Positions 1-11,200 of a DNA stretch of 64,000 nt are shown here, piece by piece. Position 1 is the stretch's first letter, and every line of letters begins with the position of its first letter. The translations under genes were made by a program, and so were the position numbers. Below the pieces are notes generated by a model. It searched no databases, was not told the origin of the DNA, and saw only the letters and a program-made list of their open reading frames with translations. Source of the DNA: Moringa oleifera (taxonomy: Eukaryota > Streptophyta > Magnoliopsida > Brassicales > Moringaceae); assembly GCA_021397835.1 (NCBI GenBank), contig JAJFZO010000094.1:8718001-8782000 (forward strand). The letters are read 5' to 3'.

Positions 1-554
1 GAATCGACCAATGAATTGCACACAATGAGAGACGAATCGTGTCCCAGCTTAACAACATGAGCATGAACTTGAACTAATTCCTTGGCCGCTTCCGGGTCAT
101 CGCATCCTGATAACAGAGTCGCAAAGGTCACGTAATCTGGCACTGTCCTCCATCTACACATCTCACGGTAAAGCTTAAACGCTTCACGAAACTGATCAGT
201 CTGCGCATACCCACCAACCAGAATCGTCCATGTCACAGCATTTCGATCAGACATGCATTCGAACACCTCCCTAGCCCCAGAAAGATTGCCCAATTTAACG
301 AATCCCGAAATCATCATGTTTCTGGAGATTATGTTCTTATGAGGCATTTGGTCAAACGATTGACGTGCCTGAGACATATTGCCTGTTCTTGGTAAACTGT
401 TGACCCTGATATTGGAGCAGCAGGTGTTTCCATCGAACCTCGTCTTCATGATTCGGCCGTCACTTAAAGCTTCAACATGTGGGTGTGGTTTTGGAGGTTG
501 GAGTTTCAGAGAAGCTAGGTTTTTGAGTGCATTGGTTCTGTGATATGGTCTCAT
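1..554 (-). CDS. PLS-type pentatricopeptide repeat protein, N-terminal part (cut by window edge)
   Basis: PPR proteins bind organelle transcripts one base per repeat and support editing, splicing or stability. The reading frame is open from an ATG at 554 to the window edge (184 codons plus two bases), with no intron. Repeat-type motifs are visible, such as AREVFECMSDRNAVTWTILV followed by GYAQTDQFREAFKLYREM and a PDYVTFATLLSGC block, so this is the PLS subclass. The first ~60 residues are basic and proline-containing, which suits an organelle presequence. The next in-frame Met is at residue 38; I chose the upstream ATG because the reading frame and composition are continuous. From memory the text resembles the Arabidopsis DYW-type protein At2g01510. 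The C-terminal class (E or DYW) lies outside the window. The protein family is very likely; the orthologue is uncertain. Confidence 0.88.
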   Translation of the reverse strand, partial: MRPYHRTNALKNLASLKLQPPKPHPHVEALSDGRIMKTRFDGNTCCSNIRVNSLPRTGNMSQARQSFDQMPHKNIISRNMMISGFVKLGNLSGAREVFECMSDRNAVTWTILVGGYAQTDQFREAFKLYREMCRWRTVPDYVTFATLLSGCDDPEAAKELVQVHAHVVKLGHDSSLIVCNSLVD

Positions 555-1473
555 AGGAGGAGGAAGTTGTAGTTCAAAGTAAAGGTAAAGCGCCAACTGG
601 GTTATATTTGAAAAGCTCGATAATCAAGAATCCGGAAGGTGTTTGCCTGTTTGGTAATAGGCAAACAAGGACTGGCAAGTAATCAAGGAGGAAGCTTACT
701 CCTTCTGTCTTCTTCCTTTCTTCTTTCCTTCTTTCCTGTATCTTCAAAAGATACAGCTTCTCCTTGTTATGAAACAATTTCAAAGAAGGTGCTGATACTC
801 TTCTACTCTGAACTCTAAGGTATGCGTTTCTTGAGCCTTCCTTTGGGTTTGAGATATGGTATGGCTGAAATGGCGTTTCTGTCCCATTAAAATGGTGAAG
901 AGGCTTTATACTGGAAGGTCTTTTTCAGAGTTAGCATCCATAATTTCCAGCAGGAGCTCCTCGCTGTGTCTCTTTTCATTACACTTTACATGTACAACTA
1001 TTTGCTTCCTTGGGTGGCGACAAGATCTTCGAAACCCTCGTGAAGACGGGTAGCTATCGTCTCTCTGATGCAATTTTCACAATGTTCTTGCAATTTTTTT
1101 TTTCTTACAGGTTTCAGTTAGGGACTAAATTTCCTGTCTTAGTCTTTGTTCCTCTCTTTCTACGGAATCTCTGCTATCTGTTCATGCCAAATCCTAAACT
1201 TGCAAGGAGAAACTGTTAATGGAATTTCCCCTTTCAGAGTTCGGACCAGGCATTTAAAGCATCACAGTCAGGTACATTGTTTAAACTAGCAAGATCATTT
1301 TTAGCATTTGATTCTTTTAAAGCTGTTGGGACTAAGATTTTCTGTCTTAAACTTCTGAAAGTTAACTATATCATTAAGGAGATTATGTAGTTACATAGCC
1401 TGGTGATATGACTATATACATCCAAACAAGGTGCTTGTAGTCTGAGTCTTGTAGCTTCTGGTATGGCTTTTTT
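555..1473. other. Intergenic: PPR 5' flank and LIR1 3' flank
   Basis: About 920 bases between the PPR start codon and the LIR1 stop codon, both genes being on the minus strand. Short open frames here have no repeats, motifs or splice support and I regard them as noise. The segment should hold the PPR promoter and 5' UTR, including a GA/CT-rich stretch near 705-735, and the LIR1 3' UTR. No RNA gene or mobile element was recognised. Confidence 0.6.
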
Positions 1474-2127
1474 CTAGTAGACTCCCTTTTGATACTCACG
1501 GCTGCAGAACTCCCCACCGAGATCATCACATGCTTCTCCTCTGAAAACCCTGTTGAAGAACATATCACAGTTAGTCAATTTCCCTTTCTAAACAGAACAT
1601 CTCACAGATCATTTATGCACAATATATTGGTTCTTGAGGTTAATACGTTTTGGGTTCATTGTATTCCAGATACTCTCTGTCAATAGACTCTGAAGAAATT
1701 CTTCCTGTGCCGGTTCTGGCTTCTGGTTGGAGCTTAACTTCAGGGTATATGTCTGCCAAACAGGCGTCTCCTCCAATTGTTTCGCATGCCTCAGCTGGAA
1801 ACACACTGAAGAACACTATGTTTAGTAGCCAGAACAAAACAGGACAACTTTTCTGGTCTGAGATAACTAAGAGTGTTTCTTCTACTTCATTTGAATCAAA
1901 CCTATTCACTTCTTTCTTGGCAACCAAACAAGTAGTATGATTAAAGATACTTACGAGATCATAGAGCTGTAATCAACCGTAGAGGTGCCATAGGAGGTTG
2001 CAACCTTTGTTGAGATGCGACGAGAAGAAGGTGACCCACCTAACTTCGGAGGGGATGTTGTCTTTTGGGAGAAGTTCTTGGGTGCCAGGGGGAGAACAGG
2101 CGTTGCAATGGACAGAGCTGCTTGCAT
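1474..2127 (-). CDS. LIR1: Light-regulated protein LIR1, chloroplast; tethers FNR to thylakoid partners
   Basis: LIR1 interacts with leaf-type ferredoxin-NADP+ reductase and strengthens its attachment to the thylakoid proteins Tic62 and TROL. Exons on the minus strand: 2127-1955, 1805-1647 and 1549-1474, both introns GT-AG and phase 2, giving 135 residues. Residues 1-50 are a typical transit peptide, rich in Ser, Thr, Ala and Pro and poor in acidic residues. Two copies of the family's cysteine motif follow: FPAEACETIGGDAC at 60-73 and FRGEACDDLGGEFC at 113-126. The protein ends in EYQKGVY, as LIR1 proteins do. The second copy has Arg-Gly where the first has Pro-Ala. The middle exon read alone looks like a secreted peptide, because intron sequence upstream of it translates to a hydrophobic run. 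The Arabidopsis homologue is known as CCL. Confidence 0.92.
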
Positions 2128-2180
2128 TTTTGATGATATTGGGTGGAATTGTGCCTTCTGATTTAGGGGTTACAGTTCCT

Positions 2181-2222
2181 ATTTATAGTGTAAGAGTCAG
2201 ATATTTATGTCCCTAGATAAGG
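2181..2222 (-). promoter_or_regulatory. LIR1 core promoter: TATA box and I-box-like GATAAGG
   Basis: Read on the minus strand, 2187-2181 is TATAAAT, about 55 bases upstream of the LIR1 ATG, which fits a short 5' UTR. A GATAAGG sequence (an I-box, typical of light-responsive promoters) lies at 2216-2222 on the plus strand, 30-40 bases further upstream. Element names follow established plant promoter motifs. Function is inferred from position and from the light- and clock-regulated expression known for this family. Confidence 0.5.
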
Positions 2223-3172
2223 ATTCCTTTTTGCTTTCAAGACATCCGAGAGATGGAGAAACTATGGCAGGTTCCAACCAACTTCGTGATATTTTTTTCT
2301 GATCTTTAAGATATTTCTCTTAATCATGCAGGCAAGATATCTTACTAACTCAGTTTTGTCAGGTACTGCCGGGGATATTGGTGAAGAACACTGAACACCA
2401 AATCTCTTTGTATTGGTTGCCATCTACCTACAAATGCAAAGGAAAACAGTTCCACAACTTCATGTTGAAAGAGTACTGAAGCTGCAAATGGGAAGAATTG
2501 CTCCTTGCAAATGGCTTTCACAGTACAGCATGTGCTGAACAACCTCAAATTTTCAATAATGGATTAACTATGAAATAGAATTATATCGAATAATAGCCTG
2601 CACCATAAATCAGAACAAGAGTATCAACTAAGCCATTTGTAAGAAATTCTGACAGTGATGCATGGCCCAGAGAGCACATCATGTCTACAGCTAAATGTAA
2701 AAATCTCCCCACTTCACTAGTAGTGGACGAATGCTTGAGATATATTGTGGGATTATACATTTCAAACAAAAGAGTGTAACAAAAAAGACCTATAAAATGA
2801 TTTTTCTGTATTCTCAGTAAGTGGTGTTTGGGCAATACCCTTAAAGTAAAGACCTTGCTCGCTCCAAATAAAGCAAGATACATCTGCGCTCAGAGTTCAC
2901 ACAACACCTTTGAATCCATTGGCATGTGCAGAAGTTAAAATTCCTACTAGACTGCTGCTTGTAACATTGGTTGTGACTTTGTCAACCTCATGTTTTCACT
3001 TCAAGAAACTATGAGGACATTGGTTGAACAAATCGTGAATTAACAGCTGCTCATTTGCACAACACACCAGCCTCACTGAAGATTCAACAAAAGATTGGGA
3101 ATTCCTAGTTGTGTCTGTTGTCAACCAACTCAACTCAAAGGATACAGAAAGGGACCAAAAAGGAGATATTGC
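2223..3172. other. Intergenic: distal LIR1 promoter and SIA1 3' UTR
   Basis: About 950 bases between the LIR1 core promoter and the SIA1 stop codon. The short open frames here match no family that I recognise. The part next to 3172 should be the SIA1 3' UTR. Nothing else was recognised. Confidence 0.5.
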
Positions 3173-6100
3173 TCACACCTCAGATTTTAAGGCATGCCTC
3201 ACACATACAAGATCATCTAACTTATTGCCGTCCATTTTGTATAAAGAAACACCTTCCATTTGAATGAAGTGATCCCTTGCCTCCTTTCTAAGACTCTCAA
3301 AAGGCATCATCTCCCATTTTTTGTAATTTGAATTCTTCCTGACATCACTCATGTCTGAGGATCCAGAGATTGGCCCACCGTCAGGGTCAGCATTGCCCCA
3401 CACCTTGCAGTTACCAAACTGTCCCAATTTATCAGTCTGATCACTTTGATTCCTCTTTAAGCGCGAGGCAGCAGCATGAGCTATGTTTATCATCTCTCGG
3501 CTTGGCACATCTGACCAGTCTTGCTTCCTCTTGGCTCTCATGGGGGAATGGATCCTGATAACCTGGCAGAAATAAACCAGAATAGATAACCATAAGGATT
3601 TTGATGTTTATGGCCATAAATCAGAGATTGAAGTTATGTTCATTATATGATTGAAAGGGAAAAAAAATATTCATACACCAAGGCATTCAAGAAGCTGGTA
3701 GTATGCTCTTCCTTGAAGTGGATTGTGCCCTTTCCTTGGTGTAGAGAAATATCGTGTCCTGCAAGAAGGATCAATAAAAACAGTCAACAAATGGAGGTTC
3801 CACATAGTGTGAAAAAAAAGAACTTGAAGTCCATCAAGAACGAAGTATATTAGATGATGATCATGAAGTTCCAAAGATCTTAATGAACCTTTGACATTTT
3901 GAAATTATTTGCTGTAAAGTACAGTTTCAAATCTTCCTCTTTTTGCTGATGGAATGAAGAACAACAATGAAATGATACAGAAGGAACAAAGGAGAAGACC
4001 AGAGAAAAAGAAAACACTTCCTCACAAGTATCATAAAGGAAGATTAAAATATTAAGAGCATTAGTGTTTCTAATATAATCCAATTATTATCAAATTTTTT
4101 AGAACTGCATAACACACTGAGAGAGGGGTAGTAAGACAAAAAACATGATCTGATACATTTAGAAAGATAACTAAGGAAAAAAAAAAAAAAGAGCAACAAA
4201 TGATGACATTGGAATTCAACTTACCACTCAGTATAACCAGGATCAACAGTAAAACCATATATATCAACAATGTCGCACATGGACAACGCTAATTCTACAG
4301 ATTTCATTCCAGTTCCTTTTGCACCTCTTCTTAGCACAATTCCTTGGAAAAGATAAACAGGATTTGAAATACTCTGCCATACAAATTATATAGATATATT
4401 AATCATCCTTCAAGCGAAGCTTTTGAGTATCTAGTACATGACAAAGAATAATAATTTCCTCAAGAATTATTGTTAACTGAGAAAATTCTAACATATAACT
4501 AGAATCTAAGTTAAAAGAAATCCCCTAAAAATGAATGGCAGTGCAGGTGAAACAGATTAGAATTTGTGGAAGGCATCCCTTAGAGCTTCTAGAGTTCAAT
4601 GCATTTGAGCAAAGACATGATGACTGTCTTTAATACCTAAACCAATATTGGATTCATTGCTTTGTTTCCCCTATTTCTGATATAAGATTAGGTAACATCA
4701 ACCCAGGGGAATTCATCTCACCTTTATCATTGCATTAAAGTCTCTGTGGGTTACACTTTTGATTATAAGTACCTCATCATCTGCAGAAGAGAAATACTTT
4801 TAACTATTATCATTTTATGGAAGAATGTCATCATAATTACAAAACTATGCATCTTTGCTAGAAAGATAATAAAAATGTCAGAGGAAGGTATATACAGAAT
4901 GAGATAAGAGAACAAGAAAAATTGAATTTAATTCATCTAGCCCAAAATTTCCCATCTGCTCTGGGACATCTGAAGAACAGCCATAATCAAGAAGCTTGCA
5001 ACAGTGTAAATTCATATAGCATAATCAATGTAAGAGACAACAGATCAGTTACTAAAAATATAAATAAGTCGCCAATGTATGAATAGAGAAGCACAAAGCT
5101 TCTTGCCAGTTTAACCATCAACTTCCTAGAACTTGATAAAATATATTAATGGAGATAATATCACAAAACGATAAGGAAATAGAGAGACAATTCATTTAAG
5201 AGCTTCATGTGAACTCTACTTGAAGATTAAAACTTGCCAGATCCATGGAGAATTTTGACCATGTTACGAGCAGCACCCCTGACTACAAGGCGGAAAGTTC
5301 TCTTCAGGCCAACATATTTGGCATATTTCTGTCAAGACAAAAAAAAGAAAAAAGAAGGGAAGATAAGCACTGTAATAAACTGCTTATCTACTACATACTA
5401 AAAGTTACAAAAGCATCTAATGCTAATACAACATCAAAAACCATTGCGAAAAAGATAAAGATGAAAAACATCGTTGCGATCATTAGTGAGTGCTATTAGT
5501 TTAAGATAATCGTGACACCCATAGCTGTCAAGTAGAATGGACAGTTTTGGCTTGAAAGGTCAATAACTGAACCATTCAATTTCTAGCAGTACCCAGTCAT
5601 GAGAAGCAAAAATAAAATGCTAACTTTGCCAATATAAACTAAATGGGAAGAACGATCCAAGAGCAAGCTGATGCTTCACATTCAGCAATGCTATGGAAAA
5701 CTTGAGTATATTGTAGACAAGTTACCTGATTAACAGGAGCTTCATTATCTCTTATAACAGCATCATGACTATCAATCTCTTCTCCAAACTCAGTCTTTAA
5801 GAGATCTCCCGAATTCCCAACAACAGCACATGTGCGAAACTGGCGGGGGTGGAAAGGGGGTTTGGCTGGGAGAATCATATTGAGGTGTTCCTCACAAAGT
5901 GTCCGATTATAGCATTTATCAGATCCTCTACGACCATAAATCAAATGCAAGGAAATTCATCAATATTCAAAAGCATTCATGTGATACTATCCAAATAGAA
6001 CAATTTAATCAGTTAAGGAAGCATGTACAATGCCATACAATTGTGCAATTCTCTTTGCTGCATACTCTAACCATCCATCAGGCCGGGCATCAAGATATTC

Positions 6101-7279
6101 TCTTGTCAACACAGCAGTCATGTTACGGTACTGCAATTCTGAAAAAATTAGCGCGCATTATCTCTTCAAGTAATAATTCCCTATATGAAAAACAGGGATA
6201 CCAACCTGTTCCCACAACAGAATTGCCTCACAAACATCATAATTGTACTCCAATGGTTCATAAATCTTAAACTGCACATTGTACTGCAATAAAAGGCAAA
6301 AAAATTGACACAGAGCAACTAATCTGGGTAGAAAACAAAACCACATCATATAGAAGGACAAAGAGAGAGAAGCAGACCCAGGTGCTGTTAGTGCCTTTAG
6401 GGAACTTGAGAACTAATTTGCAGTGGTCAATGATATGTGCAGTGAGTCCGAGCCCTCTGTTTGCCTAGGTAAGCATAGTAGAAAATTAGCAAAAGCAACT
6501 TTCCCACCGCAATAACAGTTACTGGTAAACATATTCGCGGACGATCTCTAGCCAGAAAGTTTCCACAGAAAAACAAGGAACTTGATTACTCAAGTTACAA
6601 TTCATAATACAATCTGATATATACAAATATAATAAATTTGGAAAAGCCAAAACTTAAATGTATATAACCAGCAAGTGTGGCTTACTACAATTCAAACTCG
6701 TATAGAAAATAATTAATTCAGGCATCAAGTACAGACCCAGAATATATTAAAGTCCCATGTTGGGACTAAAGTCATATCAAAAAGAGAAAATTCAAGCTAA
6801 ATATAATTAATGAAGAGAAAAAAAAAAGGCAGATCTAACATCAAAACAATCAAAATGAAGTAAAGCTTGCCAGGAAAAGAGCCATGAAATAATTGAAAAA
6901 AGAAGCAATAACTAAATTATTAAAATAAAATGGAAAAAATCAAACTGACCACACATTGCTGAACGCTGGACTGGAAATCAGATAAAATCCGTACATCTGC
7001 GTTGAGATCTAACTTTTGACTATTGCCTGCGAAATACAGCAAAAGTTTGTTTCTATTCGGAATACAAGATCACAACATAAGAGCTGGAGCCAGTGAAAAG
7101 AAGCTAATTTTGTGCGTTAATCTCCTGTTTCTCGTTAATTCTTTGAGGAAATATAAAAAAGAAAGATAGTAACCTGCGAAGAAGGATGATTGGATAATGA
7201 AAACAAGAACAGAGAAAAACGCAACAGCGCACACCAAATGTAGAAGTGCTGGTCTCCTGGTAGAGTAGTGAGGCCTCAT
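3173..7279 (-). CDS. SIA1: Sialyltransferase-like protein (GT29), Golgi type II membrane protein
   Basis: Orthologue of Arabidopsis SIA1/MGP2 (At1g08660), needed for pollen tube growth; the plant family keeps sialylmotifs although plants lack ordinary sialic acid. Eleven exons: 7279-7174, 7026-6950, 6464-6378, 6283-6206, 6130-6039, 5927-5726, 5328-5238, 4780-4722, 4373-4225, 3758-3677 and 3562-3173, giving 470 residues (Arabidopsis is about 474). A short cytosolic tail precedes one membrane span at about residues 11-33. Sialylmotif L is near 180-213 (starting [11 protein letters not shown]), and a motif-S-like segment near 283-305 carries KGTGM and CDIVDIYGF. The H-to-E stretch typical of the last motif lies near the start of exon 11. 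The intron after exon 7 has a GC donor (5237-5236) instead of GT. The ATG at 7279 directly precedes the anchor. The real acceptor or donor sugar is unknown. Confidence 0.93.
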
Positions 7280-8225
7280 TTTTCATTCAAATTCCCATTC
7301 AAGAAAGACAGAGACAGTCGGAACTGTAGTAAATGTTGCAGGACCTAGAGGCCATGGAAAGACCACTTAAAAGGTGAACTGTCCTCAGCGACACCGTCAT
7401 AATATTTGCACCCAAAGTCGGCCGTTTTATTCAGACGCGGGTTTTCACCAAAACGAAGCGTTTTCGGATAAATCCATGGCTGCACAACACGTGGCAGTGT
7501 ATAACTGGTCCAGAAGAATCTAAGGGTGGTAGAGTTCACATCTTTTACTTCGAATGTATTTGTATCTTTAATCTACTGATACAAACAATGATTGAACAAT
7601 CTAACATACCATCTGACCTTTAATAAAACAATTCCACATCTCATTCATTTAACATTCCACATAACTCAGATCAAATTATACAAGACCTCAATTTATTAAA
7701 CTGTAAAAATCAAGAATTGGTTGAAGTGATAACCAGATGGGAAGAAACGCTAGGAGCCAAGATAACAATGAGAAACCAGCCTTGGCTGTTAAAGAAATTA
7801 GTGTTTCTTCATTCGTGTTACATCTGAGGGCTCTTGCCACCTGGAACCTAATCCATTGCATGCCAAAACCAATTTATCCTTCTTTCCAGCCTTTTCTTAT
7901 TTTAACCAGAAAAATCTGACTTCAACGCGCCAAAGCCAACACCACCCCACCTCCCCCCCTCCCCCCCCAAAAAAAAAAAGAGAATTGCAAAATGGATCAT
8001 AAAAAAAAAGTAGCCAGACCATAGAAAGAAAACTCAACATTTCTAAGGTTCACTTCCTGGCAAACACCATATCTAGCAAATGTACATGCTGTTAGTACTT
8101 TGCTCGCCAGAAATAATATACTTGCAGTCATATTAAGCAAAGAGAGAATCGGCTTCTCAAGGGGTAGATTTTTAAGATCGTAGAAAACAAAAGATACACG
8201 AAGTCGAGGAGATAGTGGTGCTGTT
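7280..8225. other. Intergenic: SIA1 promoter side and RNF10-type 3' UTR
   Basis: About 950 bases between the SIA1 start codon and the stop codon of the RING gene, both on the minus strand. It should hold the SIA1 promoter and 5' UTR at the left and the RING gene 3' UTR at the right. A C-rich then A-rich tract at 7942-7979 is the only striking feature and is listed separately. No coding potential was seen. Confidence 0.55.
7942..7979 (-). repeat. G-rich tract (G8-A-G7 plus G4) next to an A/T run
   Basis: The plus strand has C runs of 4, 7 and 8 at 7945-7948, 7953-7959 and 7961-7968, followed by eleven A. On the transcribed minus strand this reads as a T run and then long G runs, 260-280 bases downstream of the RING gene stop codon, so it probably lies in that mRNA's 3' UTR. 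The G8 run can supply two G3 tracts, enough for a four-tract G-quadruplex. Whether it folds is not shown. Confidence 0.6.
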
Positions 8226-11200
8226 TCAGTAGCGCCGACCACCAGCTGTTGACAAAAGGACCCGACTTGCTTTCTTTCCTTTCTTTCCCATCTCATTTGT
8301 CTTTGGTGCATCCAAACTTTCAACAGATTTCTGTCTGGCTATCACATTGGCGAAGGATGGTGTGCCTGAATTTCTTGAACCTACAAAAACAAAAGATTCA
8401 GCAACTCCAGCACCAAGTAAGTTCTGGAGATAGATTCCTAATAGCCAAAAGAATACATTTTAAAGCAAAATGAACTTCCAATCTCATATTGGTTATATTC
8501 TTCAGCATTACACTATACATAGATGTCGCATCATAAGGAATGAAATTCTTCAGCGAACTATCAAGGAATGAGTTGAACCTGCAGATTCATTTGCGCCTTC
8601 ATTGTTATGGACACCATTAGTTTCCTCGATTTTCAAGGCTGGAGAATCATGGCCAGCAGCAAAACCAAGCTTTGTCACACTTGAGAACAGTTTTCTCTCC
8701 CCAACAATAGGAGGGCTTGAGGATATTGCCACAGAGCTTCCCAGTGCTAAACACAAGTCAATATCCTAAACTGTATTAGCAAGCTTTAATTGAAATGGAA
8801 AAATCAAGAACATCTCTTAAAGTAGCCAATTAGATTGGCTGAACCTGATAAAAAATTGCAAAACTCAAGATAAGATCTCAACATAGATATTCTAACCAAC
8901 ATCATGATGATGCTATAATGTACATTTGAGCACGTTATATTCAATGTTACACAGTACATTTGAAATATCATACTGACATATATTCTAACCAACATCAGCA
9001 GAGCATTGTGTTGTGTACCTTCAAAATCTTCCATGGAGAATGCTGGAGAATCACCATGAGAGGACTGTCCAAAATTGGGAACAAACTCTGCAGCTGCAGC
9101 TACTTCAGCCTTGATTTTGTCCTTCCGCTCCTAAAAATAACAGCAGTATATAATTCTAAAAGCATGGACATATTCAAGTTACACTTTCTCATAAACATTT
9201 GAACGTAAACATTGAGAGAAGAAAGATCTGACTAATTTTTCATAGAAAAACTGTCAGTTAAGATGTCCACATAACTATTTTGTTTTTTTTTTATTAAAAA
9301 AAAAATTGACCAGAAGAGGTAGGGATGGTAGAAAACAAACTTTCATGAGTTTCCTCAGGAAAGCTAACACTGACCTAGCATGAGCTTTTTTAGAATACAG
9401 GGAAATCTCCATAATTTTCTCATTACAACAAATAAAAAACCCTTACCTTAACTCCTCATATTTAACAGCTTTAAATAACAATAAAAGGAATTAACACCAC
9501 CTAAAGATCTAGATAAATTTATTCCAGCAAATTGAATTGACTCTAAGCATACCGGAGGGAAAAAGTTAAAGAAGGATAAGAGCATAAATGAGAAACCTTC
9601 TTAGCAAGTTGCTTCCTCTGCCTCTCTCGCTTCTTGATTTCATCCATGAATGGAAGCAAAGCATCAGGGTGCAGTAACTCACTTAAATCAATTTCGCAAA
9701 GCTGGAAAATGGAAAATTCAATGACTAGAAATTGTAAATAACCACAAAGAAATACAGAAATCAACAATCAAAGTGCACCTGAAATGTTGTTGTTAAAGAA
9801 AAATGACTTAGATAACGATAGCGCTTTCTCATTGCCTCTGACTGAGTCACTGTTTCGAACTGTAAAATCCTTCCTCTTACACTGCAAACAATAAATTCTA
9901 ATTAAAAACTAAGTAAAAGCAAACTAAGGAAAACAAACATATTGACGACTAGTTCGGCATGATCAACAGACTTGTTGCTGGACATTTTTATTTTGCTAAT
10001 TCCACCATGATACAGCTAGACAAGCAAAGCAAAAATCTAGAGGTATTTTCTTTTTTTTGCGATCTATATTATATCCATTCTCCCATTTTCAAAATCAAAA
10101 GCAATAGTGCGTTAAAAAACATAACTCATACTCATATAATGTGAAATAAACACAGATTTTAGTAGGAGAAACACAATAGTTATTCCGCCCCAAACAAAAG
10201 CATACAATGAGTGCTAACAGGAGGAGAAATGTTCCTTGCTTGTTATTGTTATCTCAGGTCAATCGGCTTAAAATGATAAGCAAGCAAGAATTTTGATCTC
10301 TTTTGAGCACTTTTCTCAACTCCATTTAACACAAAGTATGTAATTTTCACTGTACCTGTGTGGAAGCATATCATAACACCCATAATGTTGTAGAAGACAC
10401 TTCATGTTCAATGGATGAAGAATAATATGCTGACCATCAACTGCCTGAAATAACCAAATAAACAGAGGATAAGAACTGTAACAACATAAAATCTAACTCC
10501 CAAGTATTCCAAGAGTGAGGGCAGCACATGCAGAGTGATAAAGTATATCAAATAATAATAGCATTTCCTAATGGGCATTAATGCCCATATTTTCAGTCCT
10601 TTTCCTGGAAGGTTGGCTACCTATGGTTAACAATACTCACAATCAACTCATTGTAAGTGAAGAACTCTTATTCATAAGCAGTATAGGGATGGCTGACTAC
10701 CAGGGCAGCTTGTCCTCTAATTGACTTTGTGAGTAAATATATGACAGTTTGCTCAATGCATTATGTTGCTGTTGTAACCCAACCCCCAAAAGCACATTAT
10801 CCTTTGAGCTCATTTTGCATCTTAAAGATAATAATAGATATGCAAACAGTCAAGCCATCAAGCTGGCACACACCATAGATTAGTAAAACACAATGTTACA
10901 GAAACATATTTTCTGATGACACACTAGTGCTATACACGGTAATTTATTCCAAACACAAACACTCAGAGAGCCCCCCAACCAAACTTAGTTCCCATCTAGT
11001 CAATGAGACCAACTAATGTCCTTCTACGGTTACACACAAGTCAAAAAAAAATGAAAAGAAACAGAAAGAATAAAACTACTACCCATGAGAAGTCACCTGG
11101 TAGAAATTGTATGAATCATTCTCCTTCACATCTCCAGAACCAGTTGGCTGCCTCTGCAAATCCTTGCTTTCATTACATGTGGTTGGAATTGTCTCCTTGG

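Noticed and set aside
1640..1927. Secreted cysteine-rich peptide gene
   Set aside because: The apparent signal peptide is translated intron. The conserved part is exon 2 of LIR1, which has its own transit peptide exon.
1650..1940. 96-codon plus-strand frame over LIR1 exon 2
   Set aside because: It is the complementary shadow of the real exon and its flanking intron.
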